Assembly: GCF_023516555.1 (NCBI RefSeq)
Contig: NZ_JAMGBD010000002.1
Location: forward strand, 62,001-126,000
DNA length: 64,000 nucleotides
Origin: Sphingomonas alba
GTDB taxonomy: Bacteria; Pseudomonadota; Alphaproteobacteria; Sphingomonadales; Sphingomonadaceae
Reading direction: 5' to 3'
A program made the translations under genes and the position numbers. The notes below the pieces were generated by a model. It was not told where the DNA came from, ran no database searches, and saw only the letters and a list, made by a program, of their open reading frames with translations. Below, in pieces: positions 54,032 to 62,429 of this stretch. Within the stretch, counting starts at the first letter, position 1. Each line of letters opens with the position of its first letter.

Positions 54032-54236
54032 CAAACCCGATAGGCTTTCCCTGGTTCGGGAATAAACCGCGCGCAGGCCGAGTCACTGGCATCGACGCTC
54101 TGAAACGAAAGTCGATGCAATGGCGAATAGAAGAAGACCGCGCGATATTTTGAAATGCATGGCGTGGGCGGTCAGCGCCACGCTGCCCACCCGCTTTCTT
54201 TGACGTGAACTCGCCACCTTCCTTGGAACGCAATCA

Positions 54237-54569
54237 ATGAAAATCGACCCGATCCCGTTCACCGTTGTGGATTGGTCCGCAGTGGCGGCCACGACATTTG
54301 CTGGAGCTACTGGAACCGGTTCACAGCGAATTATCAACATCGGCGATATCCGCATTCGCGTGGTCGATTTTTCCGCGGGATACCTTGCCGATCACTGGTG
54401 TGATCGGGGACACGTCCTGGTCGTCCTGGAAGGCGAACTGATCAGTCAGCTGAAAGACGGACGAAGGTTCCTGCTCAAGCAGGGTATGAGCTATAAAGTC
54501 TCGGACTTCGGCGACGAACCGCACCGGTCGTTCACGCCTACGGGCGCCAAGGTATTCATCGTTGACTGA
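54237..54569 (+). CDS. DHCW-motif cupin-fold protein
   Basis: A 110-aa single cupin. The family string Asp-His-x-Cys appears as LADHWCDRGHVLVVLEGELI, and the lead IDPIPFTVVDWSAVAATTFA and closing DEPHRSFTPTGAKVFIVD also fit the DHCW-motif cupins. Metal ligands would be His in DHW, His in RGH, and His in PHRS, an uncommon arrangement. No enzymatic role is established. Free-standing between intergenic regions. Confidence 0.8.
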   Translation: MKIDPIPFTVVDWSAVAATTFAGATGTGSQRIINIGDIRIRVVDFSAGYLADHWCDRGHVLVVLEGELISQLKDGRRFLLKQGMSYKVSDFGDEPHRSFTPTGAKVFIVD

Positions 54570-54717
54570 TGCGCGAATTGGACCGGGATTTCTGGCGAGT
54601 AAGCGAACCGGTGTTTCAGCCAAGATTTCCGGCAGGACAATCATTCCATCCTCAATACCGCGCGGTTAGTTCGGTTGCTCCGCGAGAAACAAGAGATGCC
54701 CGACAAAGGAGATCCGT

Positions 54718-55098
54718 ATGAAGAGCTTGGTCGCCTTTTCCCTAATGAGCCTGATCGCGCTCAATCCATTGAGAGCTGCGGATCCCAGCGTCGTTCAGGT
54801 CACGATGACCAGCTTCAACTTCAATCCCGCAACCGTGCAACTGCGTGCGGGAATTCCTACTGTGCTGCAGCTCCGCAACGATGCGGGCGGCGCACATAAC
54901 TTCAGCGCACCGGCCTTCTTCGCTGCGGCCCATATCGACCCAGCCTCCTCCGCGTTGATTCATGACGGCCATGTTGAGGTTAAAGGACACGCTCAAGTTG
55001 ACATCACCCTGACGCCGGCGGCGGGGCAATATCCGCTGAAGTGTACGCATCCCCTCCATTCCTCGTTCGGAATGAAAGGCAGCATTACCGTCCGTTAG
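54718..55098 (+). CDS. Periplasmic cupredoxin (type 1 copper protein)
   Basis: A 126-aa blue-copper-like protein with a signal peptide (MKSLVAFSLMSLIALNPLRA). Copper ligands are complete: His60 in GGAHNF, Cys109, His114 and Met119 in KCTHPLHSSFGM, with Cys-x4-His-x4-Met spacing as in rusticyanin. Probable electron carrier or copper handler in the periplasm. AAGGAG upstream of ATG. No oxidase or copper-resistance gene adjoins it. Confidence 0.82.
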   Translation: MKSLVAFSLMSLIALNPLRAADPSVVQVTMTSFNFNPATVQLRAGIPTVLQLRNDAGGAHNFSAPAFFAAAHIDPASSALIHDGHVEVKGHAQVDITLTPAAGQYPLKCTHPLHSSFGMKGSITVR

Positions 55099-55141
55099 CT
55101 TGCGGGCCCCAGACGGACCGCCGCCCTAGAACTACTCTAGC

Positions 55142-55603
55142 CTAGTCCCTGACGCCGTTGACGAAGAGGATCGTCAGCGCCGACGTGCTGCCCAGCTGGA
55201 ACGCTCGCGTCAGTGCCATCGCTCCGAACTCGCTGCCCCACTGGAACAGGCCGGCGCCGATCATCAGCGACAAAGCGAACCACAGCAGCAGCGACAGGCC
55301 GCCCGCCCAGATGGCGAGGTTCTTCGCCTCTTTATATTCGGCGTCCGTGGCGTTCCTCGCCGTGTACAAATCCCAGGCGCCTTTGAATGCCACGCCGGCG
55401 ATCACGAACTGGCATAAGGTAATCAGTGCAAAGCCTGTCCAGGTTGCCGCCGGCGATCCGCTCAACAAGGTGTCGCGATAGGCATCGCCCGGCGCTGCCT
55501 CGGCCTGCACCTTCATCTCGTCGATGCTGGCCAGCCCCTGCACCGCGTACATCAGCGCCGTCAGCCCGATCAGCGCAACCAGCAGGCTCTTGAAGCTTCT
55601 CAT
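55142..55603 (-). CDS. DUF2165-like small membrane protein
   Basis: A 153-aa protein with four TM helices: SLLVALIGLTALMYAVQGLA, TGFALITLCQFVIAGVAFKG, NLAIWAGGLSLLLWFALSLM, and LTRAFQLGSTSALTILFVNG. The overall plan and length match DUF2165 ('predicted small integral membrane protein'). No function known. Divergent from the ribonuclease gene. Confidence 0.75.
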   Translation of the reverse strand: MRSFKSLLVALIGLTALMYAVQGLASIDEMKVQAEAAPGDAYRDTLLSGSPAATWTGFALITLCQFVIAGVAFKGAWDLYTARNATDAEYKEAKNLAIWAGGLSLLLWFALSLMIGAGLFQWGSEFGAMALTRAFQLGSTSALTILFVNGVRD

Positions 55604-55685
55604 CCCGGCCCCCGCAGCGATGGCGCGAAGACCCTAACTTACCTATGCACCGGCCATCAAGGTCGCCGAAGGAGTTGCGGACGGT

Positions 55686-57071
55686 ATGAGGTTGATCGAC
55701 AGCGAAGGCGCACTGGCGCGCGGCCTGTCGGACATCCGCACCCAGTTCCAGGTCCCGGCCGGCTTTCCCGCCGAAGTCGTCGCCGCAGCCCAATCCGCCA
55801 AGGATCACTACGCCGCATCCCGCGCCGACTGGACCGCCACCCCATTCGTGACCCTTGACCCCGCAAGCTCGACCGATCTCGACCAGGCCTTCGCCCTCGC
55901 CCGCGATGGCAACGATATCGTCCTTCACTATGCCATTGCCGACGTCGGCGCGGTCGTCGCGGACGGCGACCCGATCGATACCGAAGCCTGGGCGCGCGGC
56001 ACCACCATTTACCTCCCCGACGGCAAGGCCTCGCTCTACCCGCCGATCCTCAGCGAAGGCTCGGCCAGCCTGCTCCCCGACGTCGACCGGCCGGCAGTCG
56101 TCTTCACCGTCCGCGTCGATGAAGCCGGCAATTCCCGCCTCGACGGCGCTGTCCGCGGCCTCATTCGCTCGCGCGCCAAGCTCGCCTACGAAACCGTCAC
56201 GCCATCCGACCTGTCGCCCGAATTCACCGAACTATCCCGCCGCATCGCCCTCGCCGAAGACGCGCGCGGCGCCGAGCGGGTCGACGCGCCGGAGCAGGAG
56301 CTGGTGCCAGACGGCGGCGATGGCCAGTTCGACCTCGTCATCCTCCCGCAGCTGGAATCCGAACAGCAGAACGCCGCGCTTTCCCTCGCCGCCAACCTCG
56401 CCATCGCCGACGCTTTGTTCGCGCACCACACCGGCCTGTTCCGTGTCATGGCGGGTCCGGGCGACTGGGCCGTCCGCCGTCTGCGCCACACCGCCAAGGC
56501 CCTCGGCCTCATCTGGCCGAAGGACGCGACGCTCGCGCAGTTCGAACGCACGCTCGACGGCACAAACCCAAGCCACGCCGCCTTCCGCTCCGCCATCCGC
56601 CGAGCCAGCCCGGGTGCCACCTACGCGCCCTTCACGCCCGGCGCCGTCCCCTGGCATTCGGCGATGGCCGCGACTTACGTCCACGCCACCGCACCGCTCC
56701 GCCGCCTCGCCGACCGCTTCGTCATTGAGGCGGCCCTCGCGGTCGCCAACGGGCAGCCTGTCCCCGACACCCTCACCGCCAGTTTCGCGAAGCTGCCGGA
56801 AGTCATGGCCGACGCCGACAATCGCGCCGCGCAGGTCGAGCGCGCCGCCCTCGACCTCGCCGAAGCCGTGATGCTGAAAGGCCGCGAGGGCAGCCGGTTC
56901 GACGCCGTCGTCACCGATGTGGACGAACGCGGCGCGCGCATCCAGCTTTGCGAGCCGCCCGTCGTCGCCCGCATCGATGCGAAGGACCTGCTTCCCGGCG
57001 CCGCGCTCAAGGTCGAGCTCGTATCGGCAGACGCCACAACCCGCCAGGTCCGCTTCCGCCGCGTCTCCTGA
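55686..57071 (+). CDS. RNB-domain ribonuclease (RNase II/R-like)
   Basis: A 461-aa 3'-5' exoribonuclease-type protein. The catalytic Asp cluster is visible in TLDPASSTDLDQAFALARDG (Asp residues holding Mg), with IADVGAVVADGDPIDTEAWA and the later HATAPLRRLADRFVIEAALA (the conserved Arg and Asp of the RNA anchor). It lacks the usual N-terminal cold-shock domains and has only a short C-terminal S1-like end (RFDAVVTDVDERGARIQLCE), making it much shorter than RNase R; this compact form occurs across sphingomonads. Activity is likely but not proven. Confidence 0.88.
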   Translation: MRLIDSEGALARGLSDIRTQFQVPAGFPAEVVAAAQSAKDHYAASRADWTATPFVTLDPASSTDLDQAFALARDGNDIVLHYAIADVGAVVADGDPIDTEAWARGTTIYLPDGKASLYPPILSEGSASLLPDVDRPAVVFTVRVDEAGNSRLDGAVRGLIRSRAKLAYETVTPSDLSPEFTELSRRIALAEDARGAERVDAPEQELVPDGGDGQFDLVILPQLESEQQNAALSLAANLAIADALFAHHTGLFRVMAGPGDWAVRRLRHTAKALGLIWPKDATLAQFERTLDGTNPSHAAFRSAIRRASPGATYAPFTPGAVPWHSAMAATYVHATAPLRRLADRFVIEAALAVANGQPVPDTLTASFAKLPEVMADADNRAAQVERAALDLAEAVMLKGREGSRFDAVVTDVDERGARIQLCEPPVVARIDAKDLLPGAALKVELVSADATTRQVRFRRVS

Positions 57072-57074
57072 CGC

Positions 57075-58052
57075 TTACTGCGGCATCTCCACATGCCCGC
57101 CGAACCCGAAGCGCATCGCCGACAATAGCCGATCGCCGAACCGGTCGTCGGTCCTGCTCCGGTATCGCGCGAACAAGGCCGCGCTCAGCACGTTGATCGG
57201 CACGGCTTCTTCCATGGCTGCATCGATCGTCCACCGCCCCTCGCCGCTATCGGCGACACGCCCGGAGAAGCGTTCGAGGTGATTGTCTCGAGCCAGCTCC
57301 AGTGCGCACAGGTCGAGCAGCCAGGACGAGATCACCGATCCCCGGCGCCACACCTCGGCAATGTCCGGCAGGTTGAGCGTGAAGCGCTCGTCCTCCGGAA
57401 GCGCCTCGGACGACCGCCCTTTCAGTACGTCGAAGCCTTCCGCATAGGCCTGCATCAGGCCGTATTCGATCCCGTTGTGCACCATTTTCACGAAATGCCC
57501 CGCCCCCGCCGGCCCGGCGTGGATATAGCCGCGCTCCGCCCGGTCGTCGCTGCCTGTGCGGTTGGCGTTGCGCGCGATCGTCCCATATCCCGGCGCCAGC
57601 GTGTTGAAGATCGGGTCGAGCAAATGGACCGCCGCCTTGTCGCCGCCGATCATCAGGCAATAGCCGCGCTCCAGCCCCCAGACGCCGCCGGACGTCCCGA
57701 CATCGACATAGCTCACGCCGCGTTCGGCGCATTCGCGGTGCCGCCGGATATCGTCCTTGAAGAAGCTGTTGCCGCCGTCGATGACCACGTCGCCCGTCTC
57801 GGCGAGCCCGCTCAACGCCGCCACCGTCTCCTCGGTCGGCGCGCCCGCCGGCAGCATCACCCAGAAGATCCGCGGCGGCTCCAGCTTGGCGACCGCCTCC
57901 TCCAGCGACGCCGCGCCCACAGCCCCGTCCGCCGCCAGCTCGGCCACCTTCGCCGCGTCGCGGTCGAACGCCACGACCTCATGCCCGCCGCGCATCAAGC
58001 GCCGCGAAATATTCGCTCCCATCCGGCCAAGTCCGATCACTGCCAAACGCAT
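57075..58052 (-). CDS. gnd: 6-phosphogluconate dehydrogenase, decarboxylating (GndA/YqeC type)
   Basis: Converts 6-phosphogluconate to ribulose 5-phosphate and CO2 with NAD(P)+. The 325-aa short form has Rossmann start MRLAVIGLGRMGANISRRLM, VIDGGNSFFKDD (substrate binding), VGTSGGVWGLERGYCLMIGG, catalytic Lys/His-Asn stretch GHFVKMVHNGIEYGLMQAYA, and RFGFGGHVEMPQ at the end. ATG 58052 has GGGAG upstream. Convergent with the RNB gene (3-base gap). Confidence 0.95.
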   Translation of the reverse strand: MRLAVIGLGRMGANISRRLMRGGHEVVAFDRDAAKVAELAADGAVGAASLEEAVAKLEPPRIFWVMLPAGAPTEETVAALSGLAETGDVVIDGGNSFFKDDIRRHRECAERGVSYVDVGTSGGVWGLERGYCLMIGGDKAAVHLLDPIFNTLAPGYGTIARNANRTGSDDRAERGYIHAGPAGAGHFVKMVHNGIEYGLMQAYAEGFDVLKGRSSEALPEDERFTLNLPDIAEVWRRGSVISSWLLDLCALELARDNHLERFSGRVADSGEGRWTIDAAMEEAVPINVLSAALFARYRSRTDDRFGDRLLSAMRFGFGGHVEMPQ

Positions 58053-58180
58053 GCGGCGACTCCCATCCATCAGCGGGCGCCACCCATAGCAGCGCACAGG
58101 CGGCAAATCTGCGCCGCTTGCCCTCGTCCGCAGATTTGCTAGCAATCCCCCCGTGTTGCGTATCAGGGGGTAGCGTAATC

Positions 58181-59068
58181 ATGAAGATGTATCGCGTATT
58201 GTTGGCCGCCGGCTGCGGCCTTGTGGGGCTTTGCGTTTCGACTTCGGCGAGTGCGGGCTACGGTTATTGCGAGACTTATGCGCCGCACCAGGCGGCTCGC
58301 GTCACCCCGATGTTCGAATTCCCGTCGGCTTCCAACGGCAACATCGACGCCGACTTCGAAACCTATATGGAAGCCAAGCTCGGCTTCAACCTCATGCCCA
58401 TGTGCATTTCCTATGGCGACGACGAGGACCGCGCCCGGGAAATGGCGGCCTATGCGCTCGCCGATATCAAACAGGACATGCACGCGATCCTGGAAGAAGG
58501 ATTCGTGGCCTATGTGGCCCAGAAATATGGCAGCGGTCGCAAGAGCAGGCCGGCACCCAAGACCGTCGCGGAAAGCTCCGGTCGCGACGATACGAGCGAG
58601 GCCGAAACCCCCGCCGGACCATCCGCCGCCGAACAACGTGCCGAACGCCACAAGGCGGTCGAGGAGCGCAATCGCGCCGCCCAGGCGAAATATGAAGCCG
58701 ATCTCGCCGCGGTCGAGCAGGCCAAGCGCGACATCGAAGCGCGCAAGGCCGCCAATCGCGCCGCCGCCGACAAGGTCCTCGCCGACCACGCCCGCGACAT
58801 GGAAGCGCACGCCCAGCAGGTCCGCATGGCCGACGCCGCCAACCTCGAATACAAGAAGCAGGTCGCCAAGCCCGCCGGCGTGCCCAACCCCGTTTATCGC
58901 GGTTTCATCGGCAAGGACTGCGCCGCCGCCCGGATGAGCGCCACCAACGGCGCCGGCACCGATTCAGGCACCAAGTTCATCGAAGTCGAAAGCGAAATGG
59001 TCGGCGGCTACTGCAACGTGCGCGGCTGGTCGTGGAGCACCCAGGTGGGCGGCGCATCGCGGCAGTAA
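58181..59068 (+). CDS. Exported protein with a long coiled coil
   Basis: A 295-aa product with signal peptide (MKMYRVLLAAGCGLVGLCVS, cleavage near SASAG). The mature N-terminus has YGYCETYAPHQAARVTPMFE and Cys in MPMCISYGDD; residues ~150-245 form an alanine/glutamate coiled coil (AERHKAVEERNRAAQAKYEA, DIEARKAANRAAADKVLADH); the end has KDCAAARM and GYCNVRGWSWSTQVGG. I do not recognise a family. Probably periplasmic or surface-exposed; related in style to other exported proteins in this island. Confidence 0.75.
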   Translation: MKMYRVLLAAGCGLVGLCVSTSASAGYGYCETYAPHQAARVTPMFEFPSASNGNIDADFETYMEAKLGFNLMPMCISYGDDEDRAREMAAYALADIKQDMHAILEEGFVAYVAQKYGSGRKSRPAPKTVAESSGRDDTSEAETPAGPSAAEQRAERHKAVEERNRAAQAKYEADLAAVEQAKRDIEARKAANRAAADKVLADHARDMEAHAQQVRMADAANLEYKKQVAKPAGVPNPVYRGFIGKDCAAARMSATNGAGTDSGTKFIEVESEMVGGYCNVRGWSWSTQVGGASRQ

Positions 59069-59196
59069 ACTGCTGCAGCGCCGGCGGGCACTAGCGGCGT
59101 TGCGAGAGGCGGCCGGGTTCAACGGCGACTATTTGCACATCAAGCGCCGCGTCGCGATCCCACACTGAATTGGCGCGGGAAACGAACGGCTCGGGA

Positions 59197-59928
59197 TCAA
59201 GGACCCTGTGGTTCGACCTTCCCAATGGGTAAACCGTGAGCACGGCAGAACTTCAGCGTCCCGGACTGGCGAATCTCCTCGGCAAGGTCCGCCTCAGCCG
59301 GTGTTAGCTTCATTGCCTGAACGCTTCCGATAATCTGGTTGCCGACCAGCCTCATGGTGGAAAAGCGGCCTCTTGCCTCCGCGATTGCTTCGCTGAGTCG
59401 AACGCGGGTGCCGGCATCGAACTCTATGGGTTGGCCGAGGATGCCCAATCTCCAACCCAGCTGATCCGCAGTCCGGTTGTTATCGCGCATGTAAGTCACC
59501 TGCGCATAATGCTCGCCCAGGATGACGCGCAGGTCCTTGGCCAAATGAGAGGCAACGCCCTCGCTGACGATGGAAGCCCACTTGTTCTCGGACCAGGTGC
59601 GGGTCGGCGCCCTGTATACAAATTGCCGAAAGAGATCGTCCGAATAAACGGTCGCGGGTCGGGGAGAGTCCTTGCGCAGTTCCGCTTCGAGAAGCGCAAG
59701 CAGCCTGTCGATGCATGGCTGGGCCATGACGATTTCCACCGAATAGAAATAATGGTCCGCGACTTCCTCACGAAGGGCTTCGGTCGCCAAATTTGCGCGG
59801 CGTTGCCAGCTTAGGTCTTCAACGATTTGTTGCGCGGCAAGCGCGACTAATACGCCGACGACGATGATTCCGACCTCGCCGGCGAACTGGCGCCAGCCGT
59901 GGAGCGGCCGCAGCAGCTTAATATACAT
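59197..59928 (-). CDS. Single-span membrane protein, paralogue of the gene at 60923
   Basis: A 243-aa protein with one TM helix near the start (EVGIIVVGVLVALAAQQIVE) followed by Trp/Arg-rich SWQRRANLATEALREEV, a segment with Pro-Cys (AQPCIDRLLALLEAEL), and a helical domain ending FCRAHGLPIGKV. Its TM plus 'PC-x-R' pattern recurs in 60923-61630 (VVVVTGVLVAQALASWVQD, IPCFEDRM), so the two are paralogues. Function unknown. ATG 59928 with GGGGGGAT upstream; longer frames exist. Confidence 0.7.
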   Translation of the reverse strand: MYIKLLRPLHGWRQFAGEVGIIVVGVLVALAAQQIVEDLSWQRRANLATEALREEVADHYFYSVEIVMAQPCIDRLLALLEAELRKDSPRPATVYSDDLFRQFVYRAPTRTWSENKWASIVSEGVASHLAKDLRVILGEHYAQVTYMRDNNRTADQLGWRLGILGQPIEFDAGTRVRLSEAIAEARGRFSTMRLVGNQIIGSVQAMKLTPAEADLAEEIRQSGTLKFCRAHGLPIGKVEPQGP

Positions 59929-60124
59929 GAAACTGATCCCCCCCGCTACCGCAATGGCTGGCAATCGGGACCCCACGTGGTTTGACAAATTGCGCCACCG
60001 CATTGTCCATTTACGACGGGCGCGAGTGGGCAAACCGGGTCTCTGGGACCTGTCGGTATTCGACCCGATTGCCCGGCCAGTCTCGCGGAGTAACGGCAGG
60101 GCCTGCTCCTGAGGGGGACTGGGC

Positions 60125-60568
60125 ATGATGCGATTTGGATTTTGCTTGGGCGCTGCGCTGATCCTGAGCCTTGCCAGCTGCAAGGGCGATGAGTCTAGCA
60201 ACGAAGTGAATCCGCAGGCCAATCAGGCTCAACAAGTCGCCAAAAAGGATCAGCCAGCCCCGAAGGCAACGGGCGCCAAATGCCCCTTTGTCTACACGCA
60301 GCTTCCGGTTGGCACCCCCGACCCGACGCGAAGGGTCTACACCTGCGTCGAACGCTACGCCCACCTCTATTCAAAAGGCCCGGACAGCGCCGAAATCCTC
60401 TCGAAGGCGGTCATGGCCAAGTGCAAGGACGAGATCGTCAAATATGTGGATCAGGAAGCCAAAAAGGCGGGCGTAAGGCCCCCTTACAAGGAAGCTTTCG
60501 AATCCTGGCAGGGCCACACCTTGCCCATCATCGCAGAAGCCAGGTCCCGCCGCTGCTTTGCTGACTGA
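60125..60568 (+). CDS. Putative lipoprotein
   Basis: A 147-aa product with a lipobox (LILSLASCKGDE; Cys about residue 19). The mature part starts with an Asn/Gln/Lys-rich linker, then ATGAKCPFVYTQLPVGTPDP, YTCVERYAHLYSKGPDSAEI, AKCKDEIVKYVDQEAKKAGV, and ends SRRCFAD, giving four Cys and possibly two disulfides. No family recognised. GGGGGACTGGGC precedes ATG. Confidence 0.75.
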   Translation: MMRFGFCLGAALILSLASCKGDESSNEVNPQANQAQQVAKKDQPAPKATGAKCPFVYTQLPVGTPDPTRRVYTCVERYAHLYSKGPDSAEILSKAVMAKCKDEIVKYVDQEAKKAGVRPPYKEAFESWQGHTLPIIAEARSRRCFAD

Positions 60569-60608
60569 CCGGCCGCAATCGGTCGGACACGGACACTAGG
60601 CTTCTAGG

Positions 60609-60639
60609 GCCCGACTTGGGCGGAAAACTGCCATTAGTC
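60609..60639. repeat. Degenerate copy of the dispersed hairpin repeat
   Basis: CCCGACTTGGGCGGAAAACT followed by GCCATTAGTC resembles the family in an eroded form (compare 61636-61667). Confidence 0.4.
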
Positions 60640-60645
60640 TCCTAA

Positions 60646-60782
60646 CGTCATCCCCGCGCAGGCGGGGATCCCGCTGCCTTCAGGCAACCGCCAACCATGC
60701 ATCAGCCCTCGCACCAGCGCTGCTCGCCCGCGCAATTCGGCGAAAGAAGACTAGCGGGATTCCCGCCTCCGCGGGAATGACG
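60646..60782. repeat. REP-type inverted repeat pair
   Basis: Arm 1 (60646-60676), CGTCATCCCCGCGCAGGCGG then GGATCCCGCTG; arm 2 (60753-60782), AGCGGGATTCCCGCCTCCGC then GGGAATGACG, is its near-perfect reverse complement. Each arm also contains its own CCCGC...GCGGG palindrome. This is the typical alphaproteobacterial repetitive extragenic palindrome. Confidence 0.85.
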
Positions 60783-60795
60783 GATTTGGGAGGTT

Positions 60796-60831
60796 CTAAT
60801 GTCCGCAATGGGTCGAATTCAGCCATTGGCC
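60796..60831. repeat. Copy of the dispersed AATGTCCGC repeat
   Basis: CTAATGTCCGCAATGGGTCG followed by AATTCAGCCATTGGC. The left half matches consensus exactly; the right half is diverged. Confidence 0.6.
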
Positions 60832-60922
60832 TTCTAGCGCCCGATCGTCCGGTCCCATCGAACAGCTATCGCGCGAGCCGTTTCATTGTTAGCGATTGCA
60901 CTTGCCGTCGGGGGGCTGCGCA

Positions 60923-61630
60923 ATGTTCCAGACCGTACGTCATTGGTGGGGAAGCGGGCCTGGAAAGGTGACCGCGCGTCTGTTCGCGTTCGAATTCGTC
61001 GTCGTTGTCACGGGCGTTCTGGTTGCGCAGGCACTCGCCAGCTGGGTGCAGGACCGCGCCGCTTTCAGGGCGATGAAAGAAGCGGAAGCTCGTGCCGACG
61101 CCGAAATCAGCGACAACATGTACGCCGCCAGAATCTACCAGGTGGCGATCCCCTGTTTCGAAGATCGCATGCGCGAGGTGATGCGCAGTGCAAGCAAGGG
61201 ACCGGTCGACCCTCAATTGGCTGTGCGACCGTCCTTCAAATCTTCCGGCCTTTCTCCGATTGGCGAACAATCCGCGTTGCTCCTGCGGAAGGAAAACGGC
61301 GACCAATGGTCGAACCTGTTCGACGCGCTGGCTCGCAGCATTTCCGACATCGACGACCGGGGCTCGAGTATCGCCGAAGAGTGGGGCAGGATCGCGCTCG
61401 CCGATCCGGGGAACGGCGAAGTCAGCTTGGGCGACCGTCTTGCGGCGCGAGAGGCGGCGGCGAACATAATCGCTCGCCTGCGCGGAATGAGGATCAATGC
61501 CGAAAACATCCTGCAGCTGGGCGCGCAGCTTGGCCTCAAACCGCGTTCGTTGACGGAGCCCGAATACGGCCCCGCCAAGACATGCGACGCAATCTGGAAA
61601 AGCGGGCGAAGCGATCCCCCGTTGAGCTAA
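60923..61630 (+). CDS. Single-span membrane protein, paralogue of 59197
   Basis: A 235-aa protein with one N-terminal TM helix (FEFVVVVTGVLVAQALASWV), a short charged helix (AFRAMKEAEARADAEISDNM), then YQVAIPCFEDRMREVM and a mainly helical domain to the C-terminus, with Cys in AKTCDAIWKS. Shares the TM and PC-x-R features with 59197-59928. ATG 60923 has GGGGGG seven bases upstream. Function unknown. Confidence 0.72.
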   Translation: MFQTVRHWWGSGPGKVTARLFAFEFVVVVTGVLVAQALASWVQDRAAFRAMKEAEARADAEISDNMYAARIYQVAIPCFEDRMREVMRSASKGPVDPQLAVRPSFKSSGLSPIGEQSALLLRKENGDQWSNLFDALARSISDIDDRGSSIAEEWGRIALADPGNGEVSLGDRLAAREAAANIIARLRGMRINAENILQLGAQLGLKPRSLTEPEYGPAKTCDAIWKSGRSDPPLS

Positions 61631-61635
61631 GCGCC

Positions 61636-61667
61636 TAGAGTCCGATTAGGGTGGAAAGCGGACTCTA
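61636..61667. repeat. Copy of the dispersed hairpin repeat
   Basis: TAGAGTCCGATTAGGGTGGA followed by AAGCGGACTCTA, a perfect GAGTCCG/CGGACTC hairpin at the end of the 60923 gene; it may act as its transcript 3' end but has no T run. Confidence 0.6.
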
Positions 61668-61895
61668 GTCCGTGCGGTTTTTTCGAGCCTGAGAACGCAA
61701 TAGCAGCACTGGCACGACGGCGCAGCCGACCAACAGCGGTAGCCAGAATCCCATTAGCAGCGCCCACACGCTCGTCATCTCGTAGTCCGGGTCGGGAGCG
61801 CTGAAGAACTCGCAAGCCCACCAAGATTCCCACGCGACGGCGGCGAGAACCGCCACCCATTTTGCGATGCGCCAGTATCTATGGGGAACGCTCAC
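61665..61895 (-). CDS. Small membrane protein (two spans)
   Basis: A 76-aa frame with GTG at 61895: YWRIAKWVAVLAAVAWESWW forms one TM helix and SVWALLMGFWLPLLVGCAVV another, followed by a basic tail SQARKNRTD. No ribosome site stands out, and the stop overlaps the hairpin repeat end, so it is plausible rather than certain. Confidence 0.5.
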   Translation of the reverse strand: MSVPHRYWRIAKWVAVLAAVAWESWWACEFFSAPDPDYEMTSVWALLMGFWLPLLVGCAVVPVLLLRSQARKNRTD

Positions 61896-61918
61896 AGCTA
61901 ACGTTTGTCCGATGCTGC

Positions 61919-61950
61919 TAATGTCCGCAATGGGTCGAAATCGGACTCTA
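61919..61950. repeat. Copy of the dispersed AATGTCCGC hairpin repeat
   Basis: TAATGTCCGCAATGGGTCGA followed by AATCGGACTCTA. A further degenerate copy follows at about 61957-61987 (TAACGTCTGATTTGGGTGGA). Forward translation gives NVRNGSKSDS. Confidence 0.65.
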
Positions 61951-61985
61951 TGTCGCTAACGTCTGATTTGGGTGGAATACTGCCG

Positions 61986-62429
61986 TCAGCGAGCTTCCAA
62001 CTTCGCGGACCTCACCAGGAAGCGCTTCTCGACATTGAGATAATTCCATTCAACGCCCGCGCATCGGCATACGATCCTCTTGCCCAGCAAGGGGTTTGCC
62101 TCGCCCTTGAGGTAGACCCTGCCGGGTTGGATGAAGCCATCGAAGGCCGTTTGAACCTGCGCATCCGCAAAGTCGGGCCACAGGTCGTCGCCGGGGCGAT
62201 CCACAGGCGTCAGCGTATAGCCGTAGTGCATTTCCCAGCCGACGTAGAACTCACGTTCCGCAGTGGTTGGGGAGCCTTGGACCTCACGAAGGGCGGCTGC
62301 CCTGCCCTCGGCGACCTCTTTTTCGACGGCCCGGACATCGACCTGCTCGAGTGCGGGCGGGCTAGGCACGCAGGCACTAAGGCAGGTGAGTGCCAATGCG
62401 GCGGCACAAGGGACGCCTGCGCCGCTCAA
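61986..62429 (-). CDS. Putative lipoprotein
   Basis: A 147-aa product with lipobox LSAC (Cys20): the leader GAGVPCAAALALTCLSAC is followed by VPSPPALEQVDVRAVEKEVA, FYVGWEMHYGYTLTPVDRPG, and a C-terminal domain with RIVCRCAGVEWNYLNVEKRF. No family recognised. The frame begins at TTG 62429 overlapping the stop of the broken lipoprotein gene upstream, implying translational coupling. Confidence 0.68.
   Translation of the reverse strand: MSGAGVPCAAALALTCLSACVPSPPALEQVDVRAVEKEVAEGRAAALREVQGSPTTAEREFYVGWEMHYGYTLTPVDRPGDDLWPDFADAQVQTAFDGFIQPGRVYLKGEANPLLGKRIVCRCAGVEWNYLNVEKRFLVRSAKLEAR

Larger units (their letters stand above)
60569..60922. other. Intergenic region dominated by repeats
   Basis: 354 bases with no credible gene. 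It carries a degenerate hairpin repeat (60609-60639), an inverted REP pair (60646-60782) and another hairpin repeat (60796-60831). The promoter and ribosome site (GGGGGGCTGCGCA) of the 60923 gene occupy its end. Confidence 0.75.
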
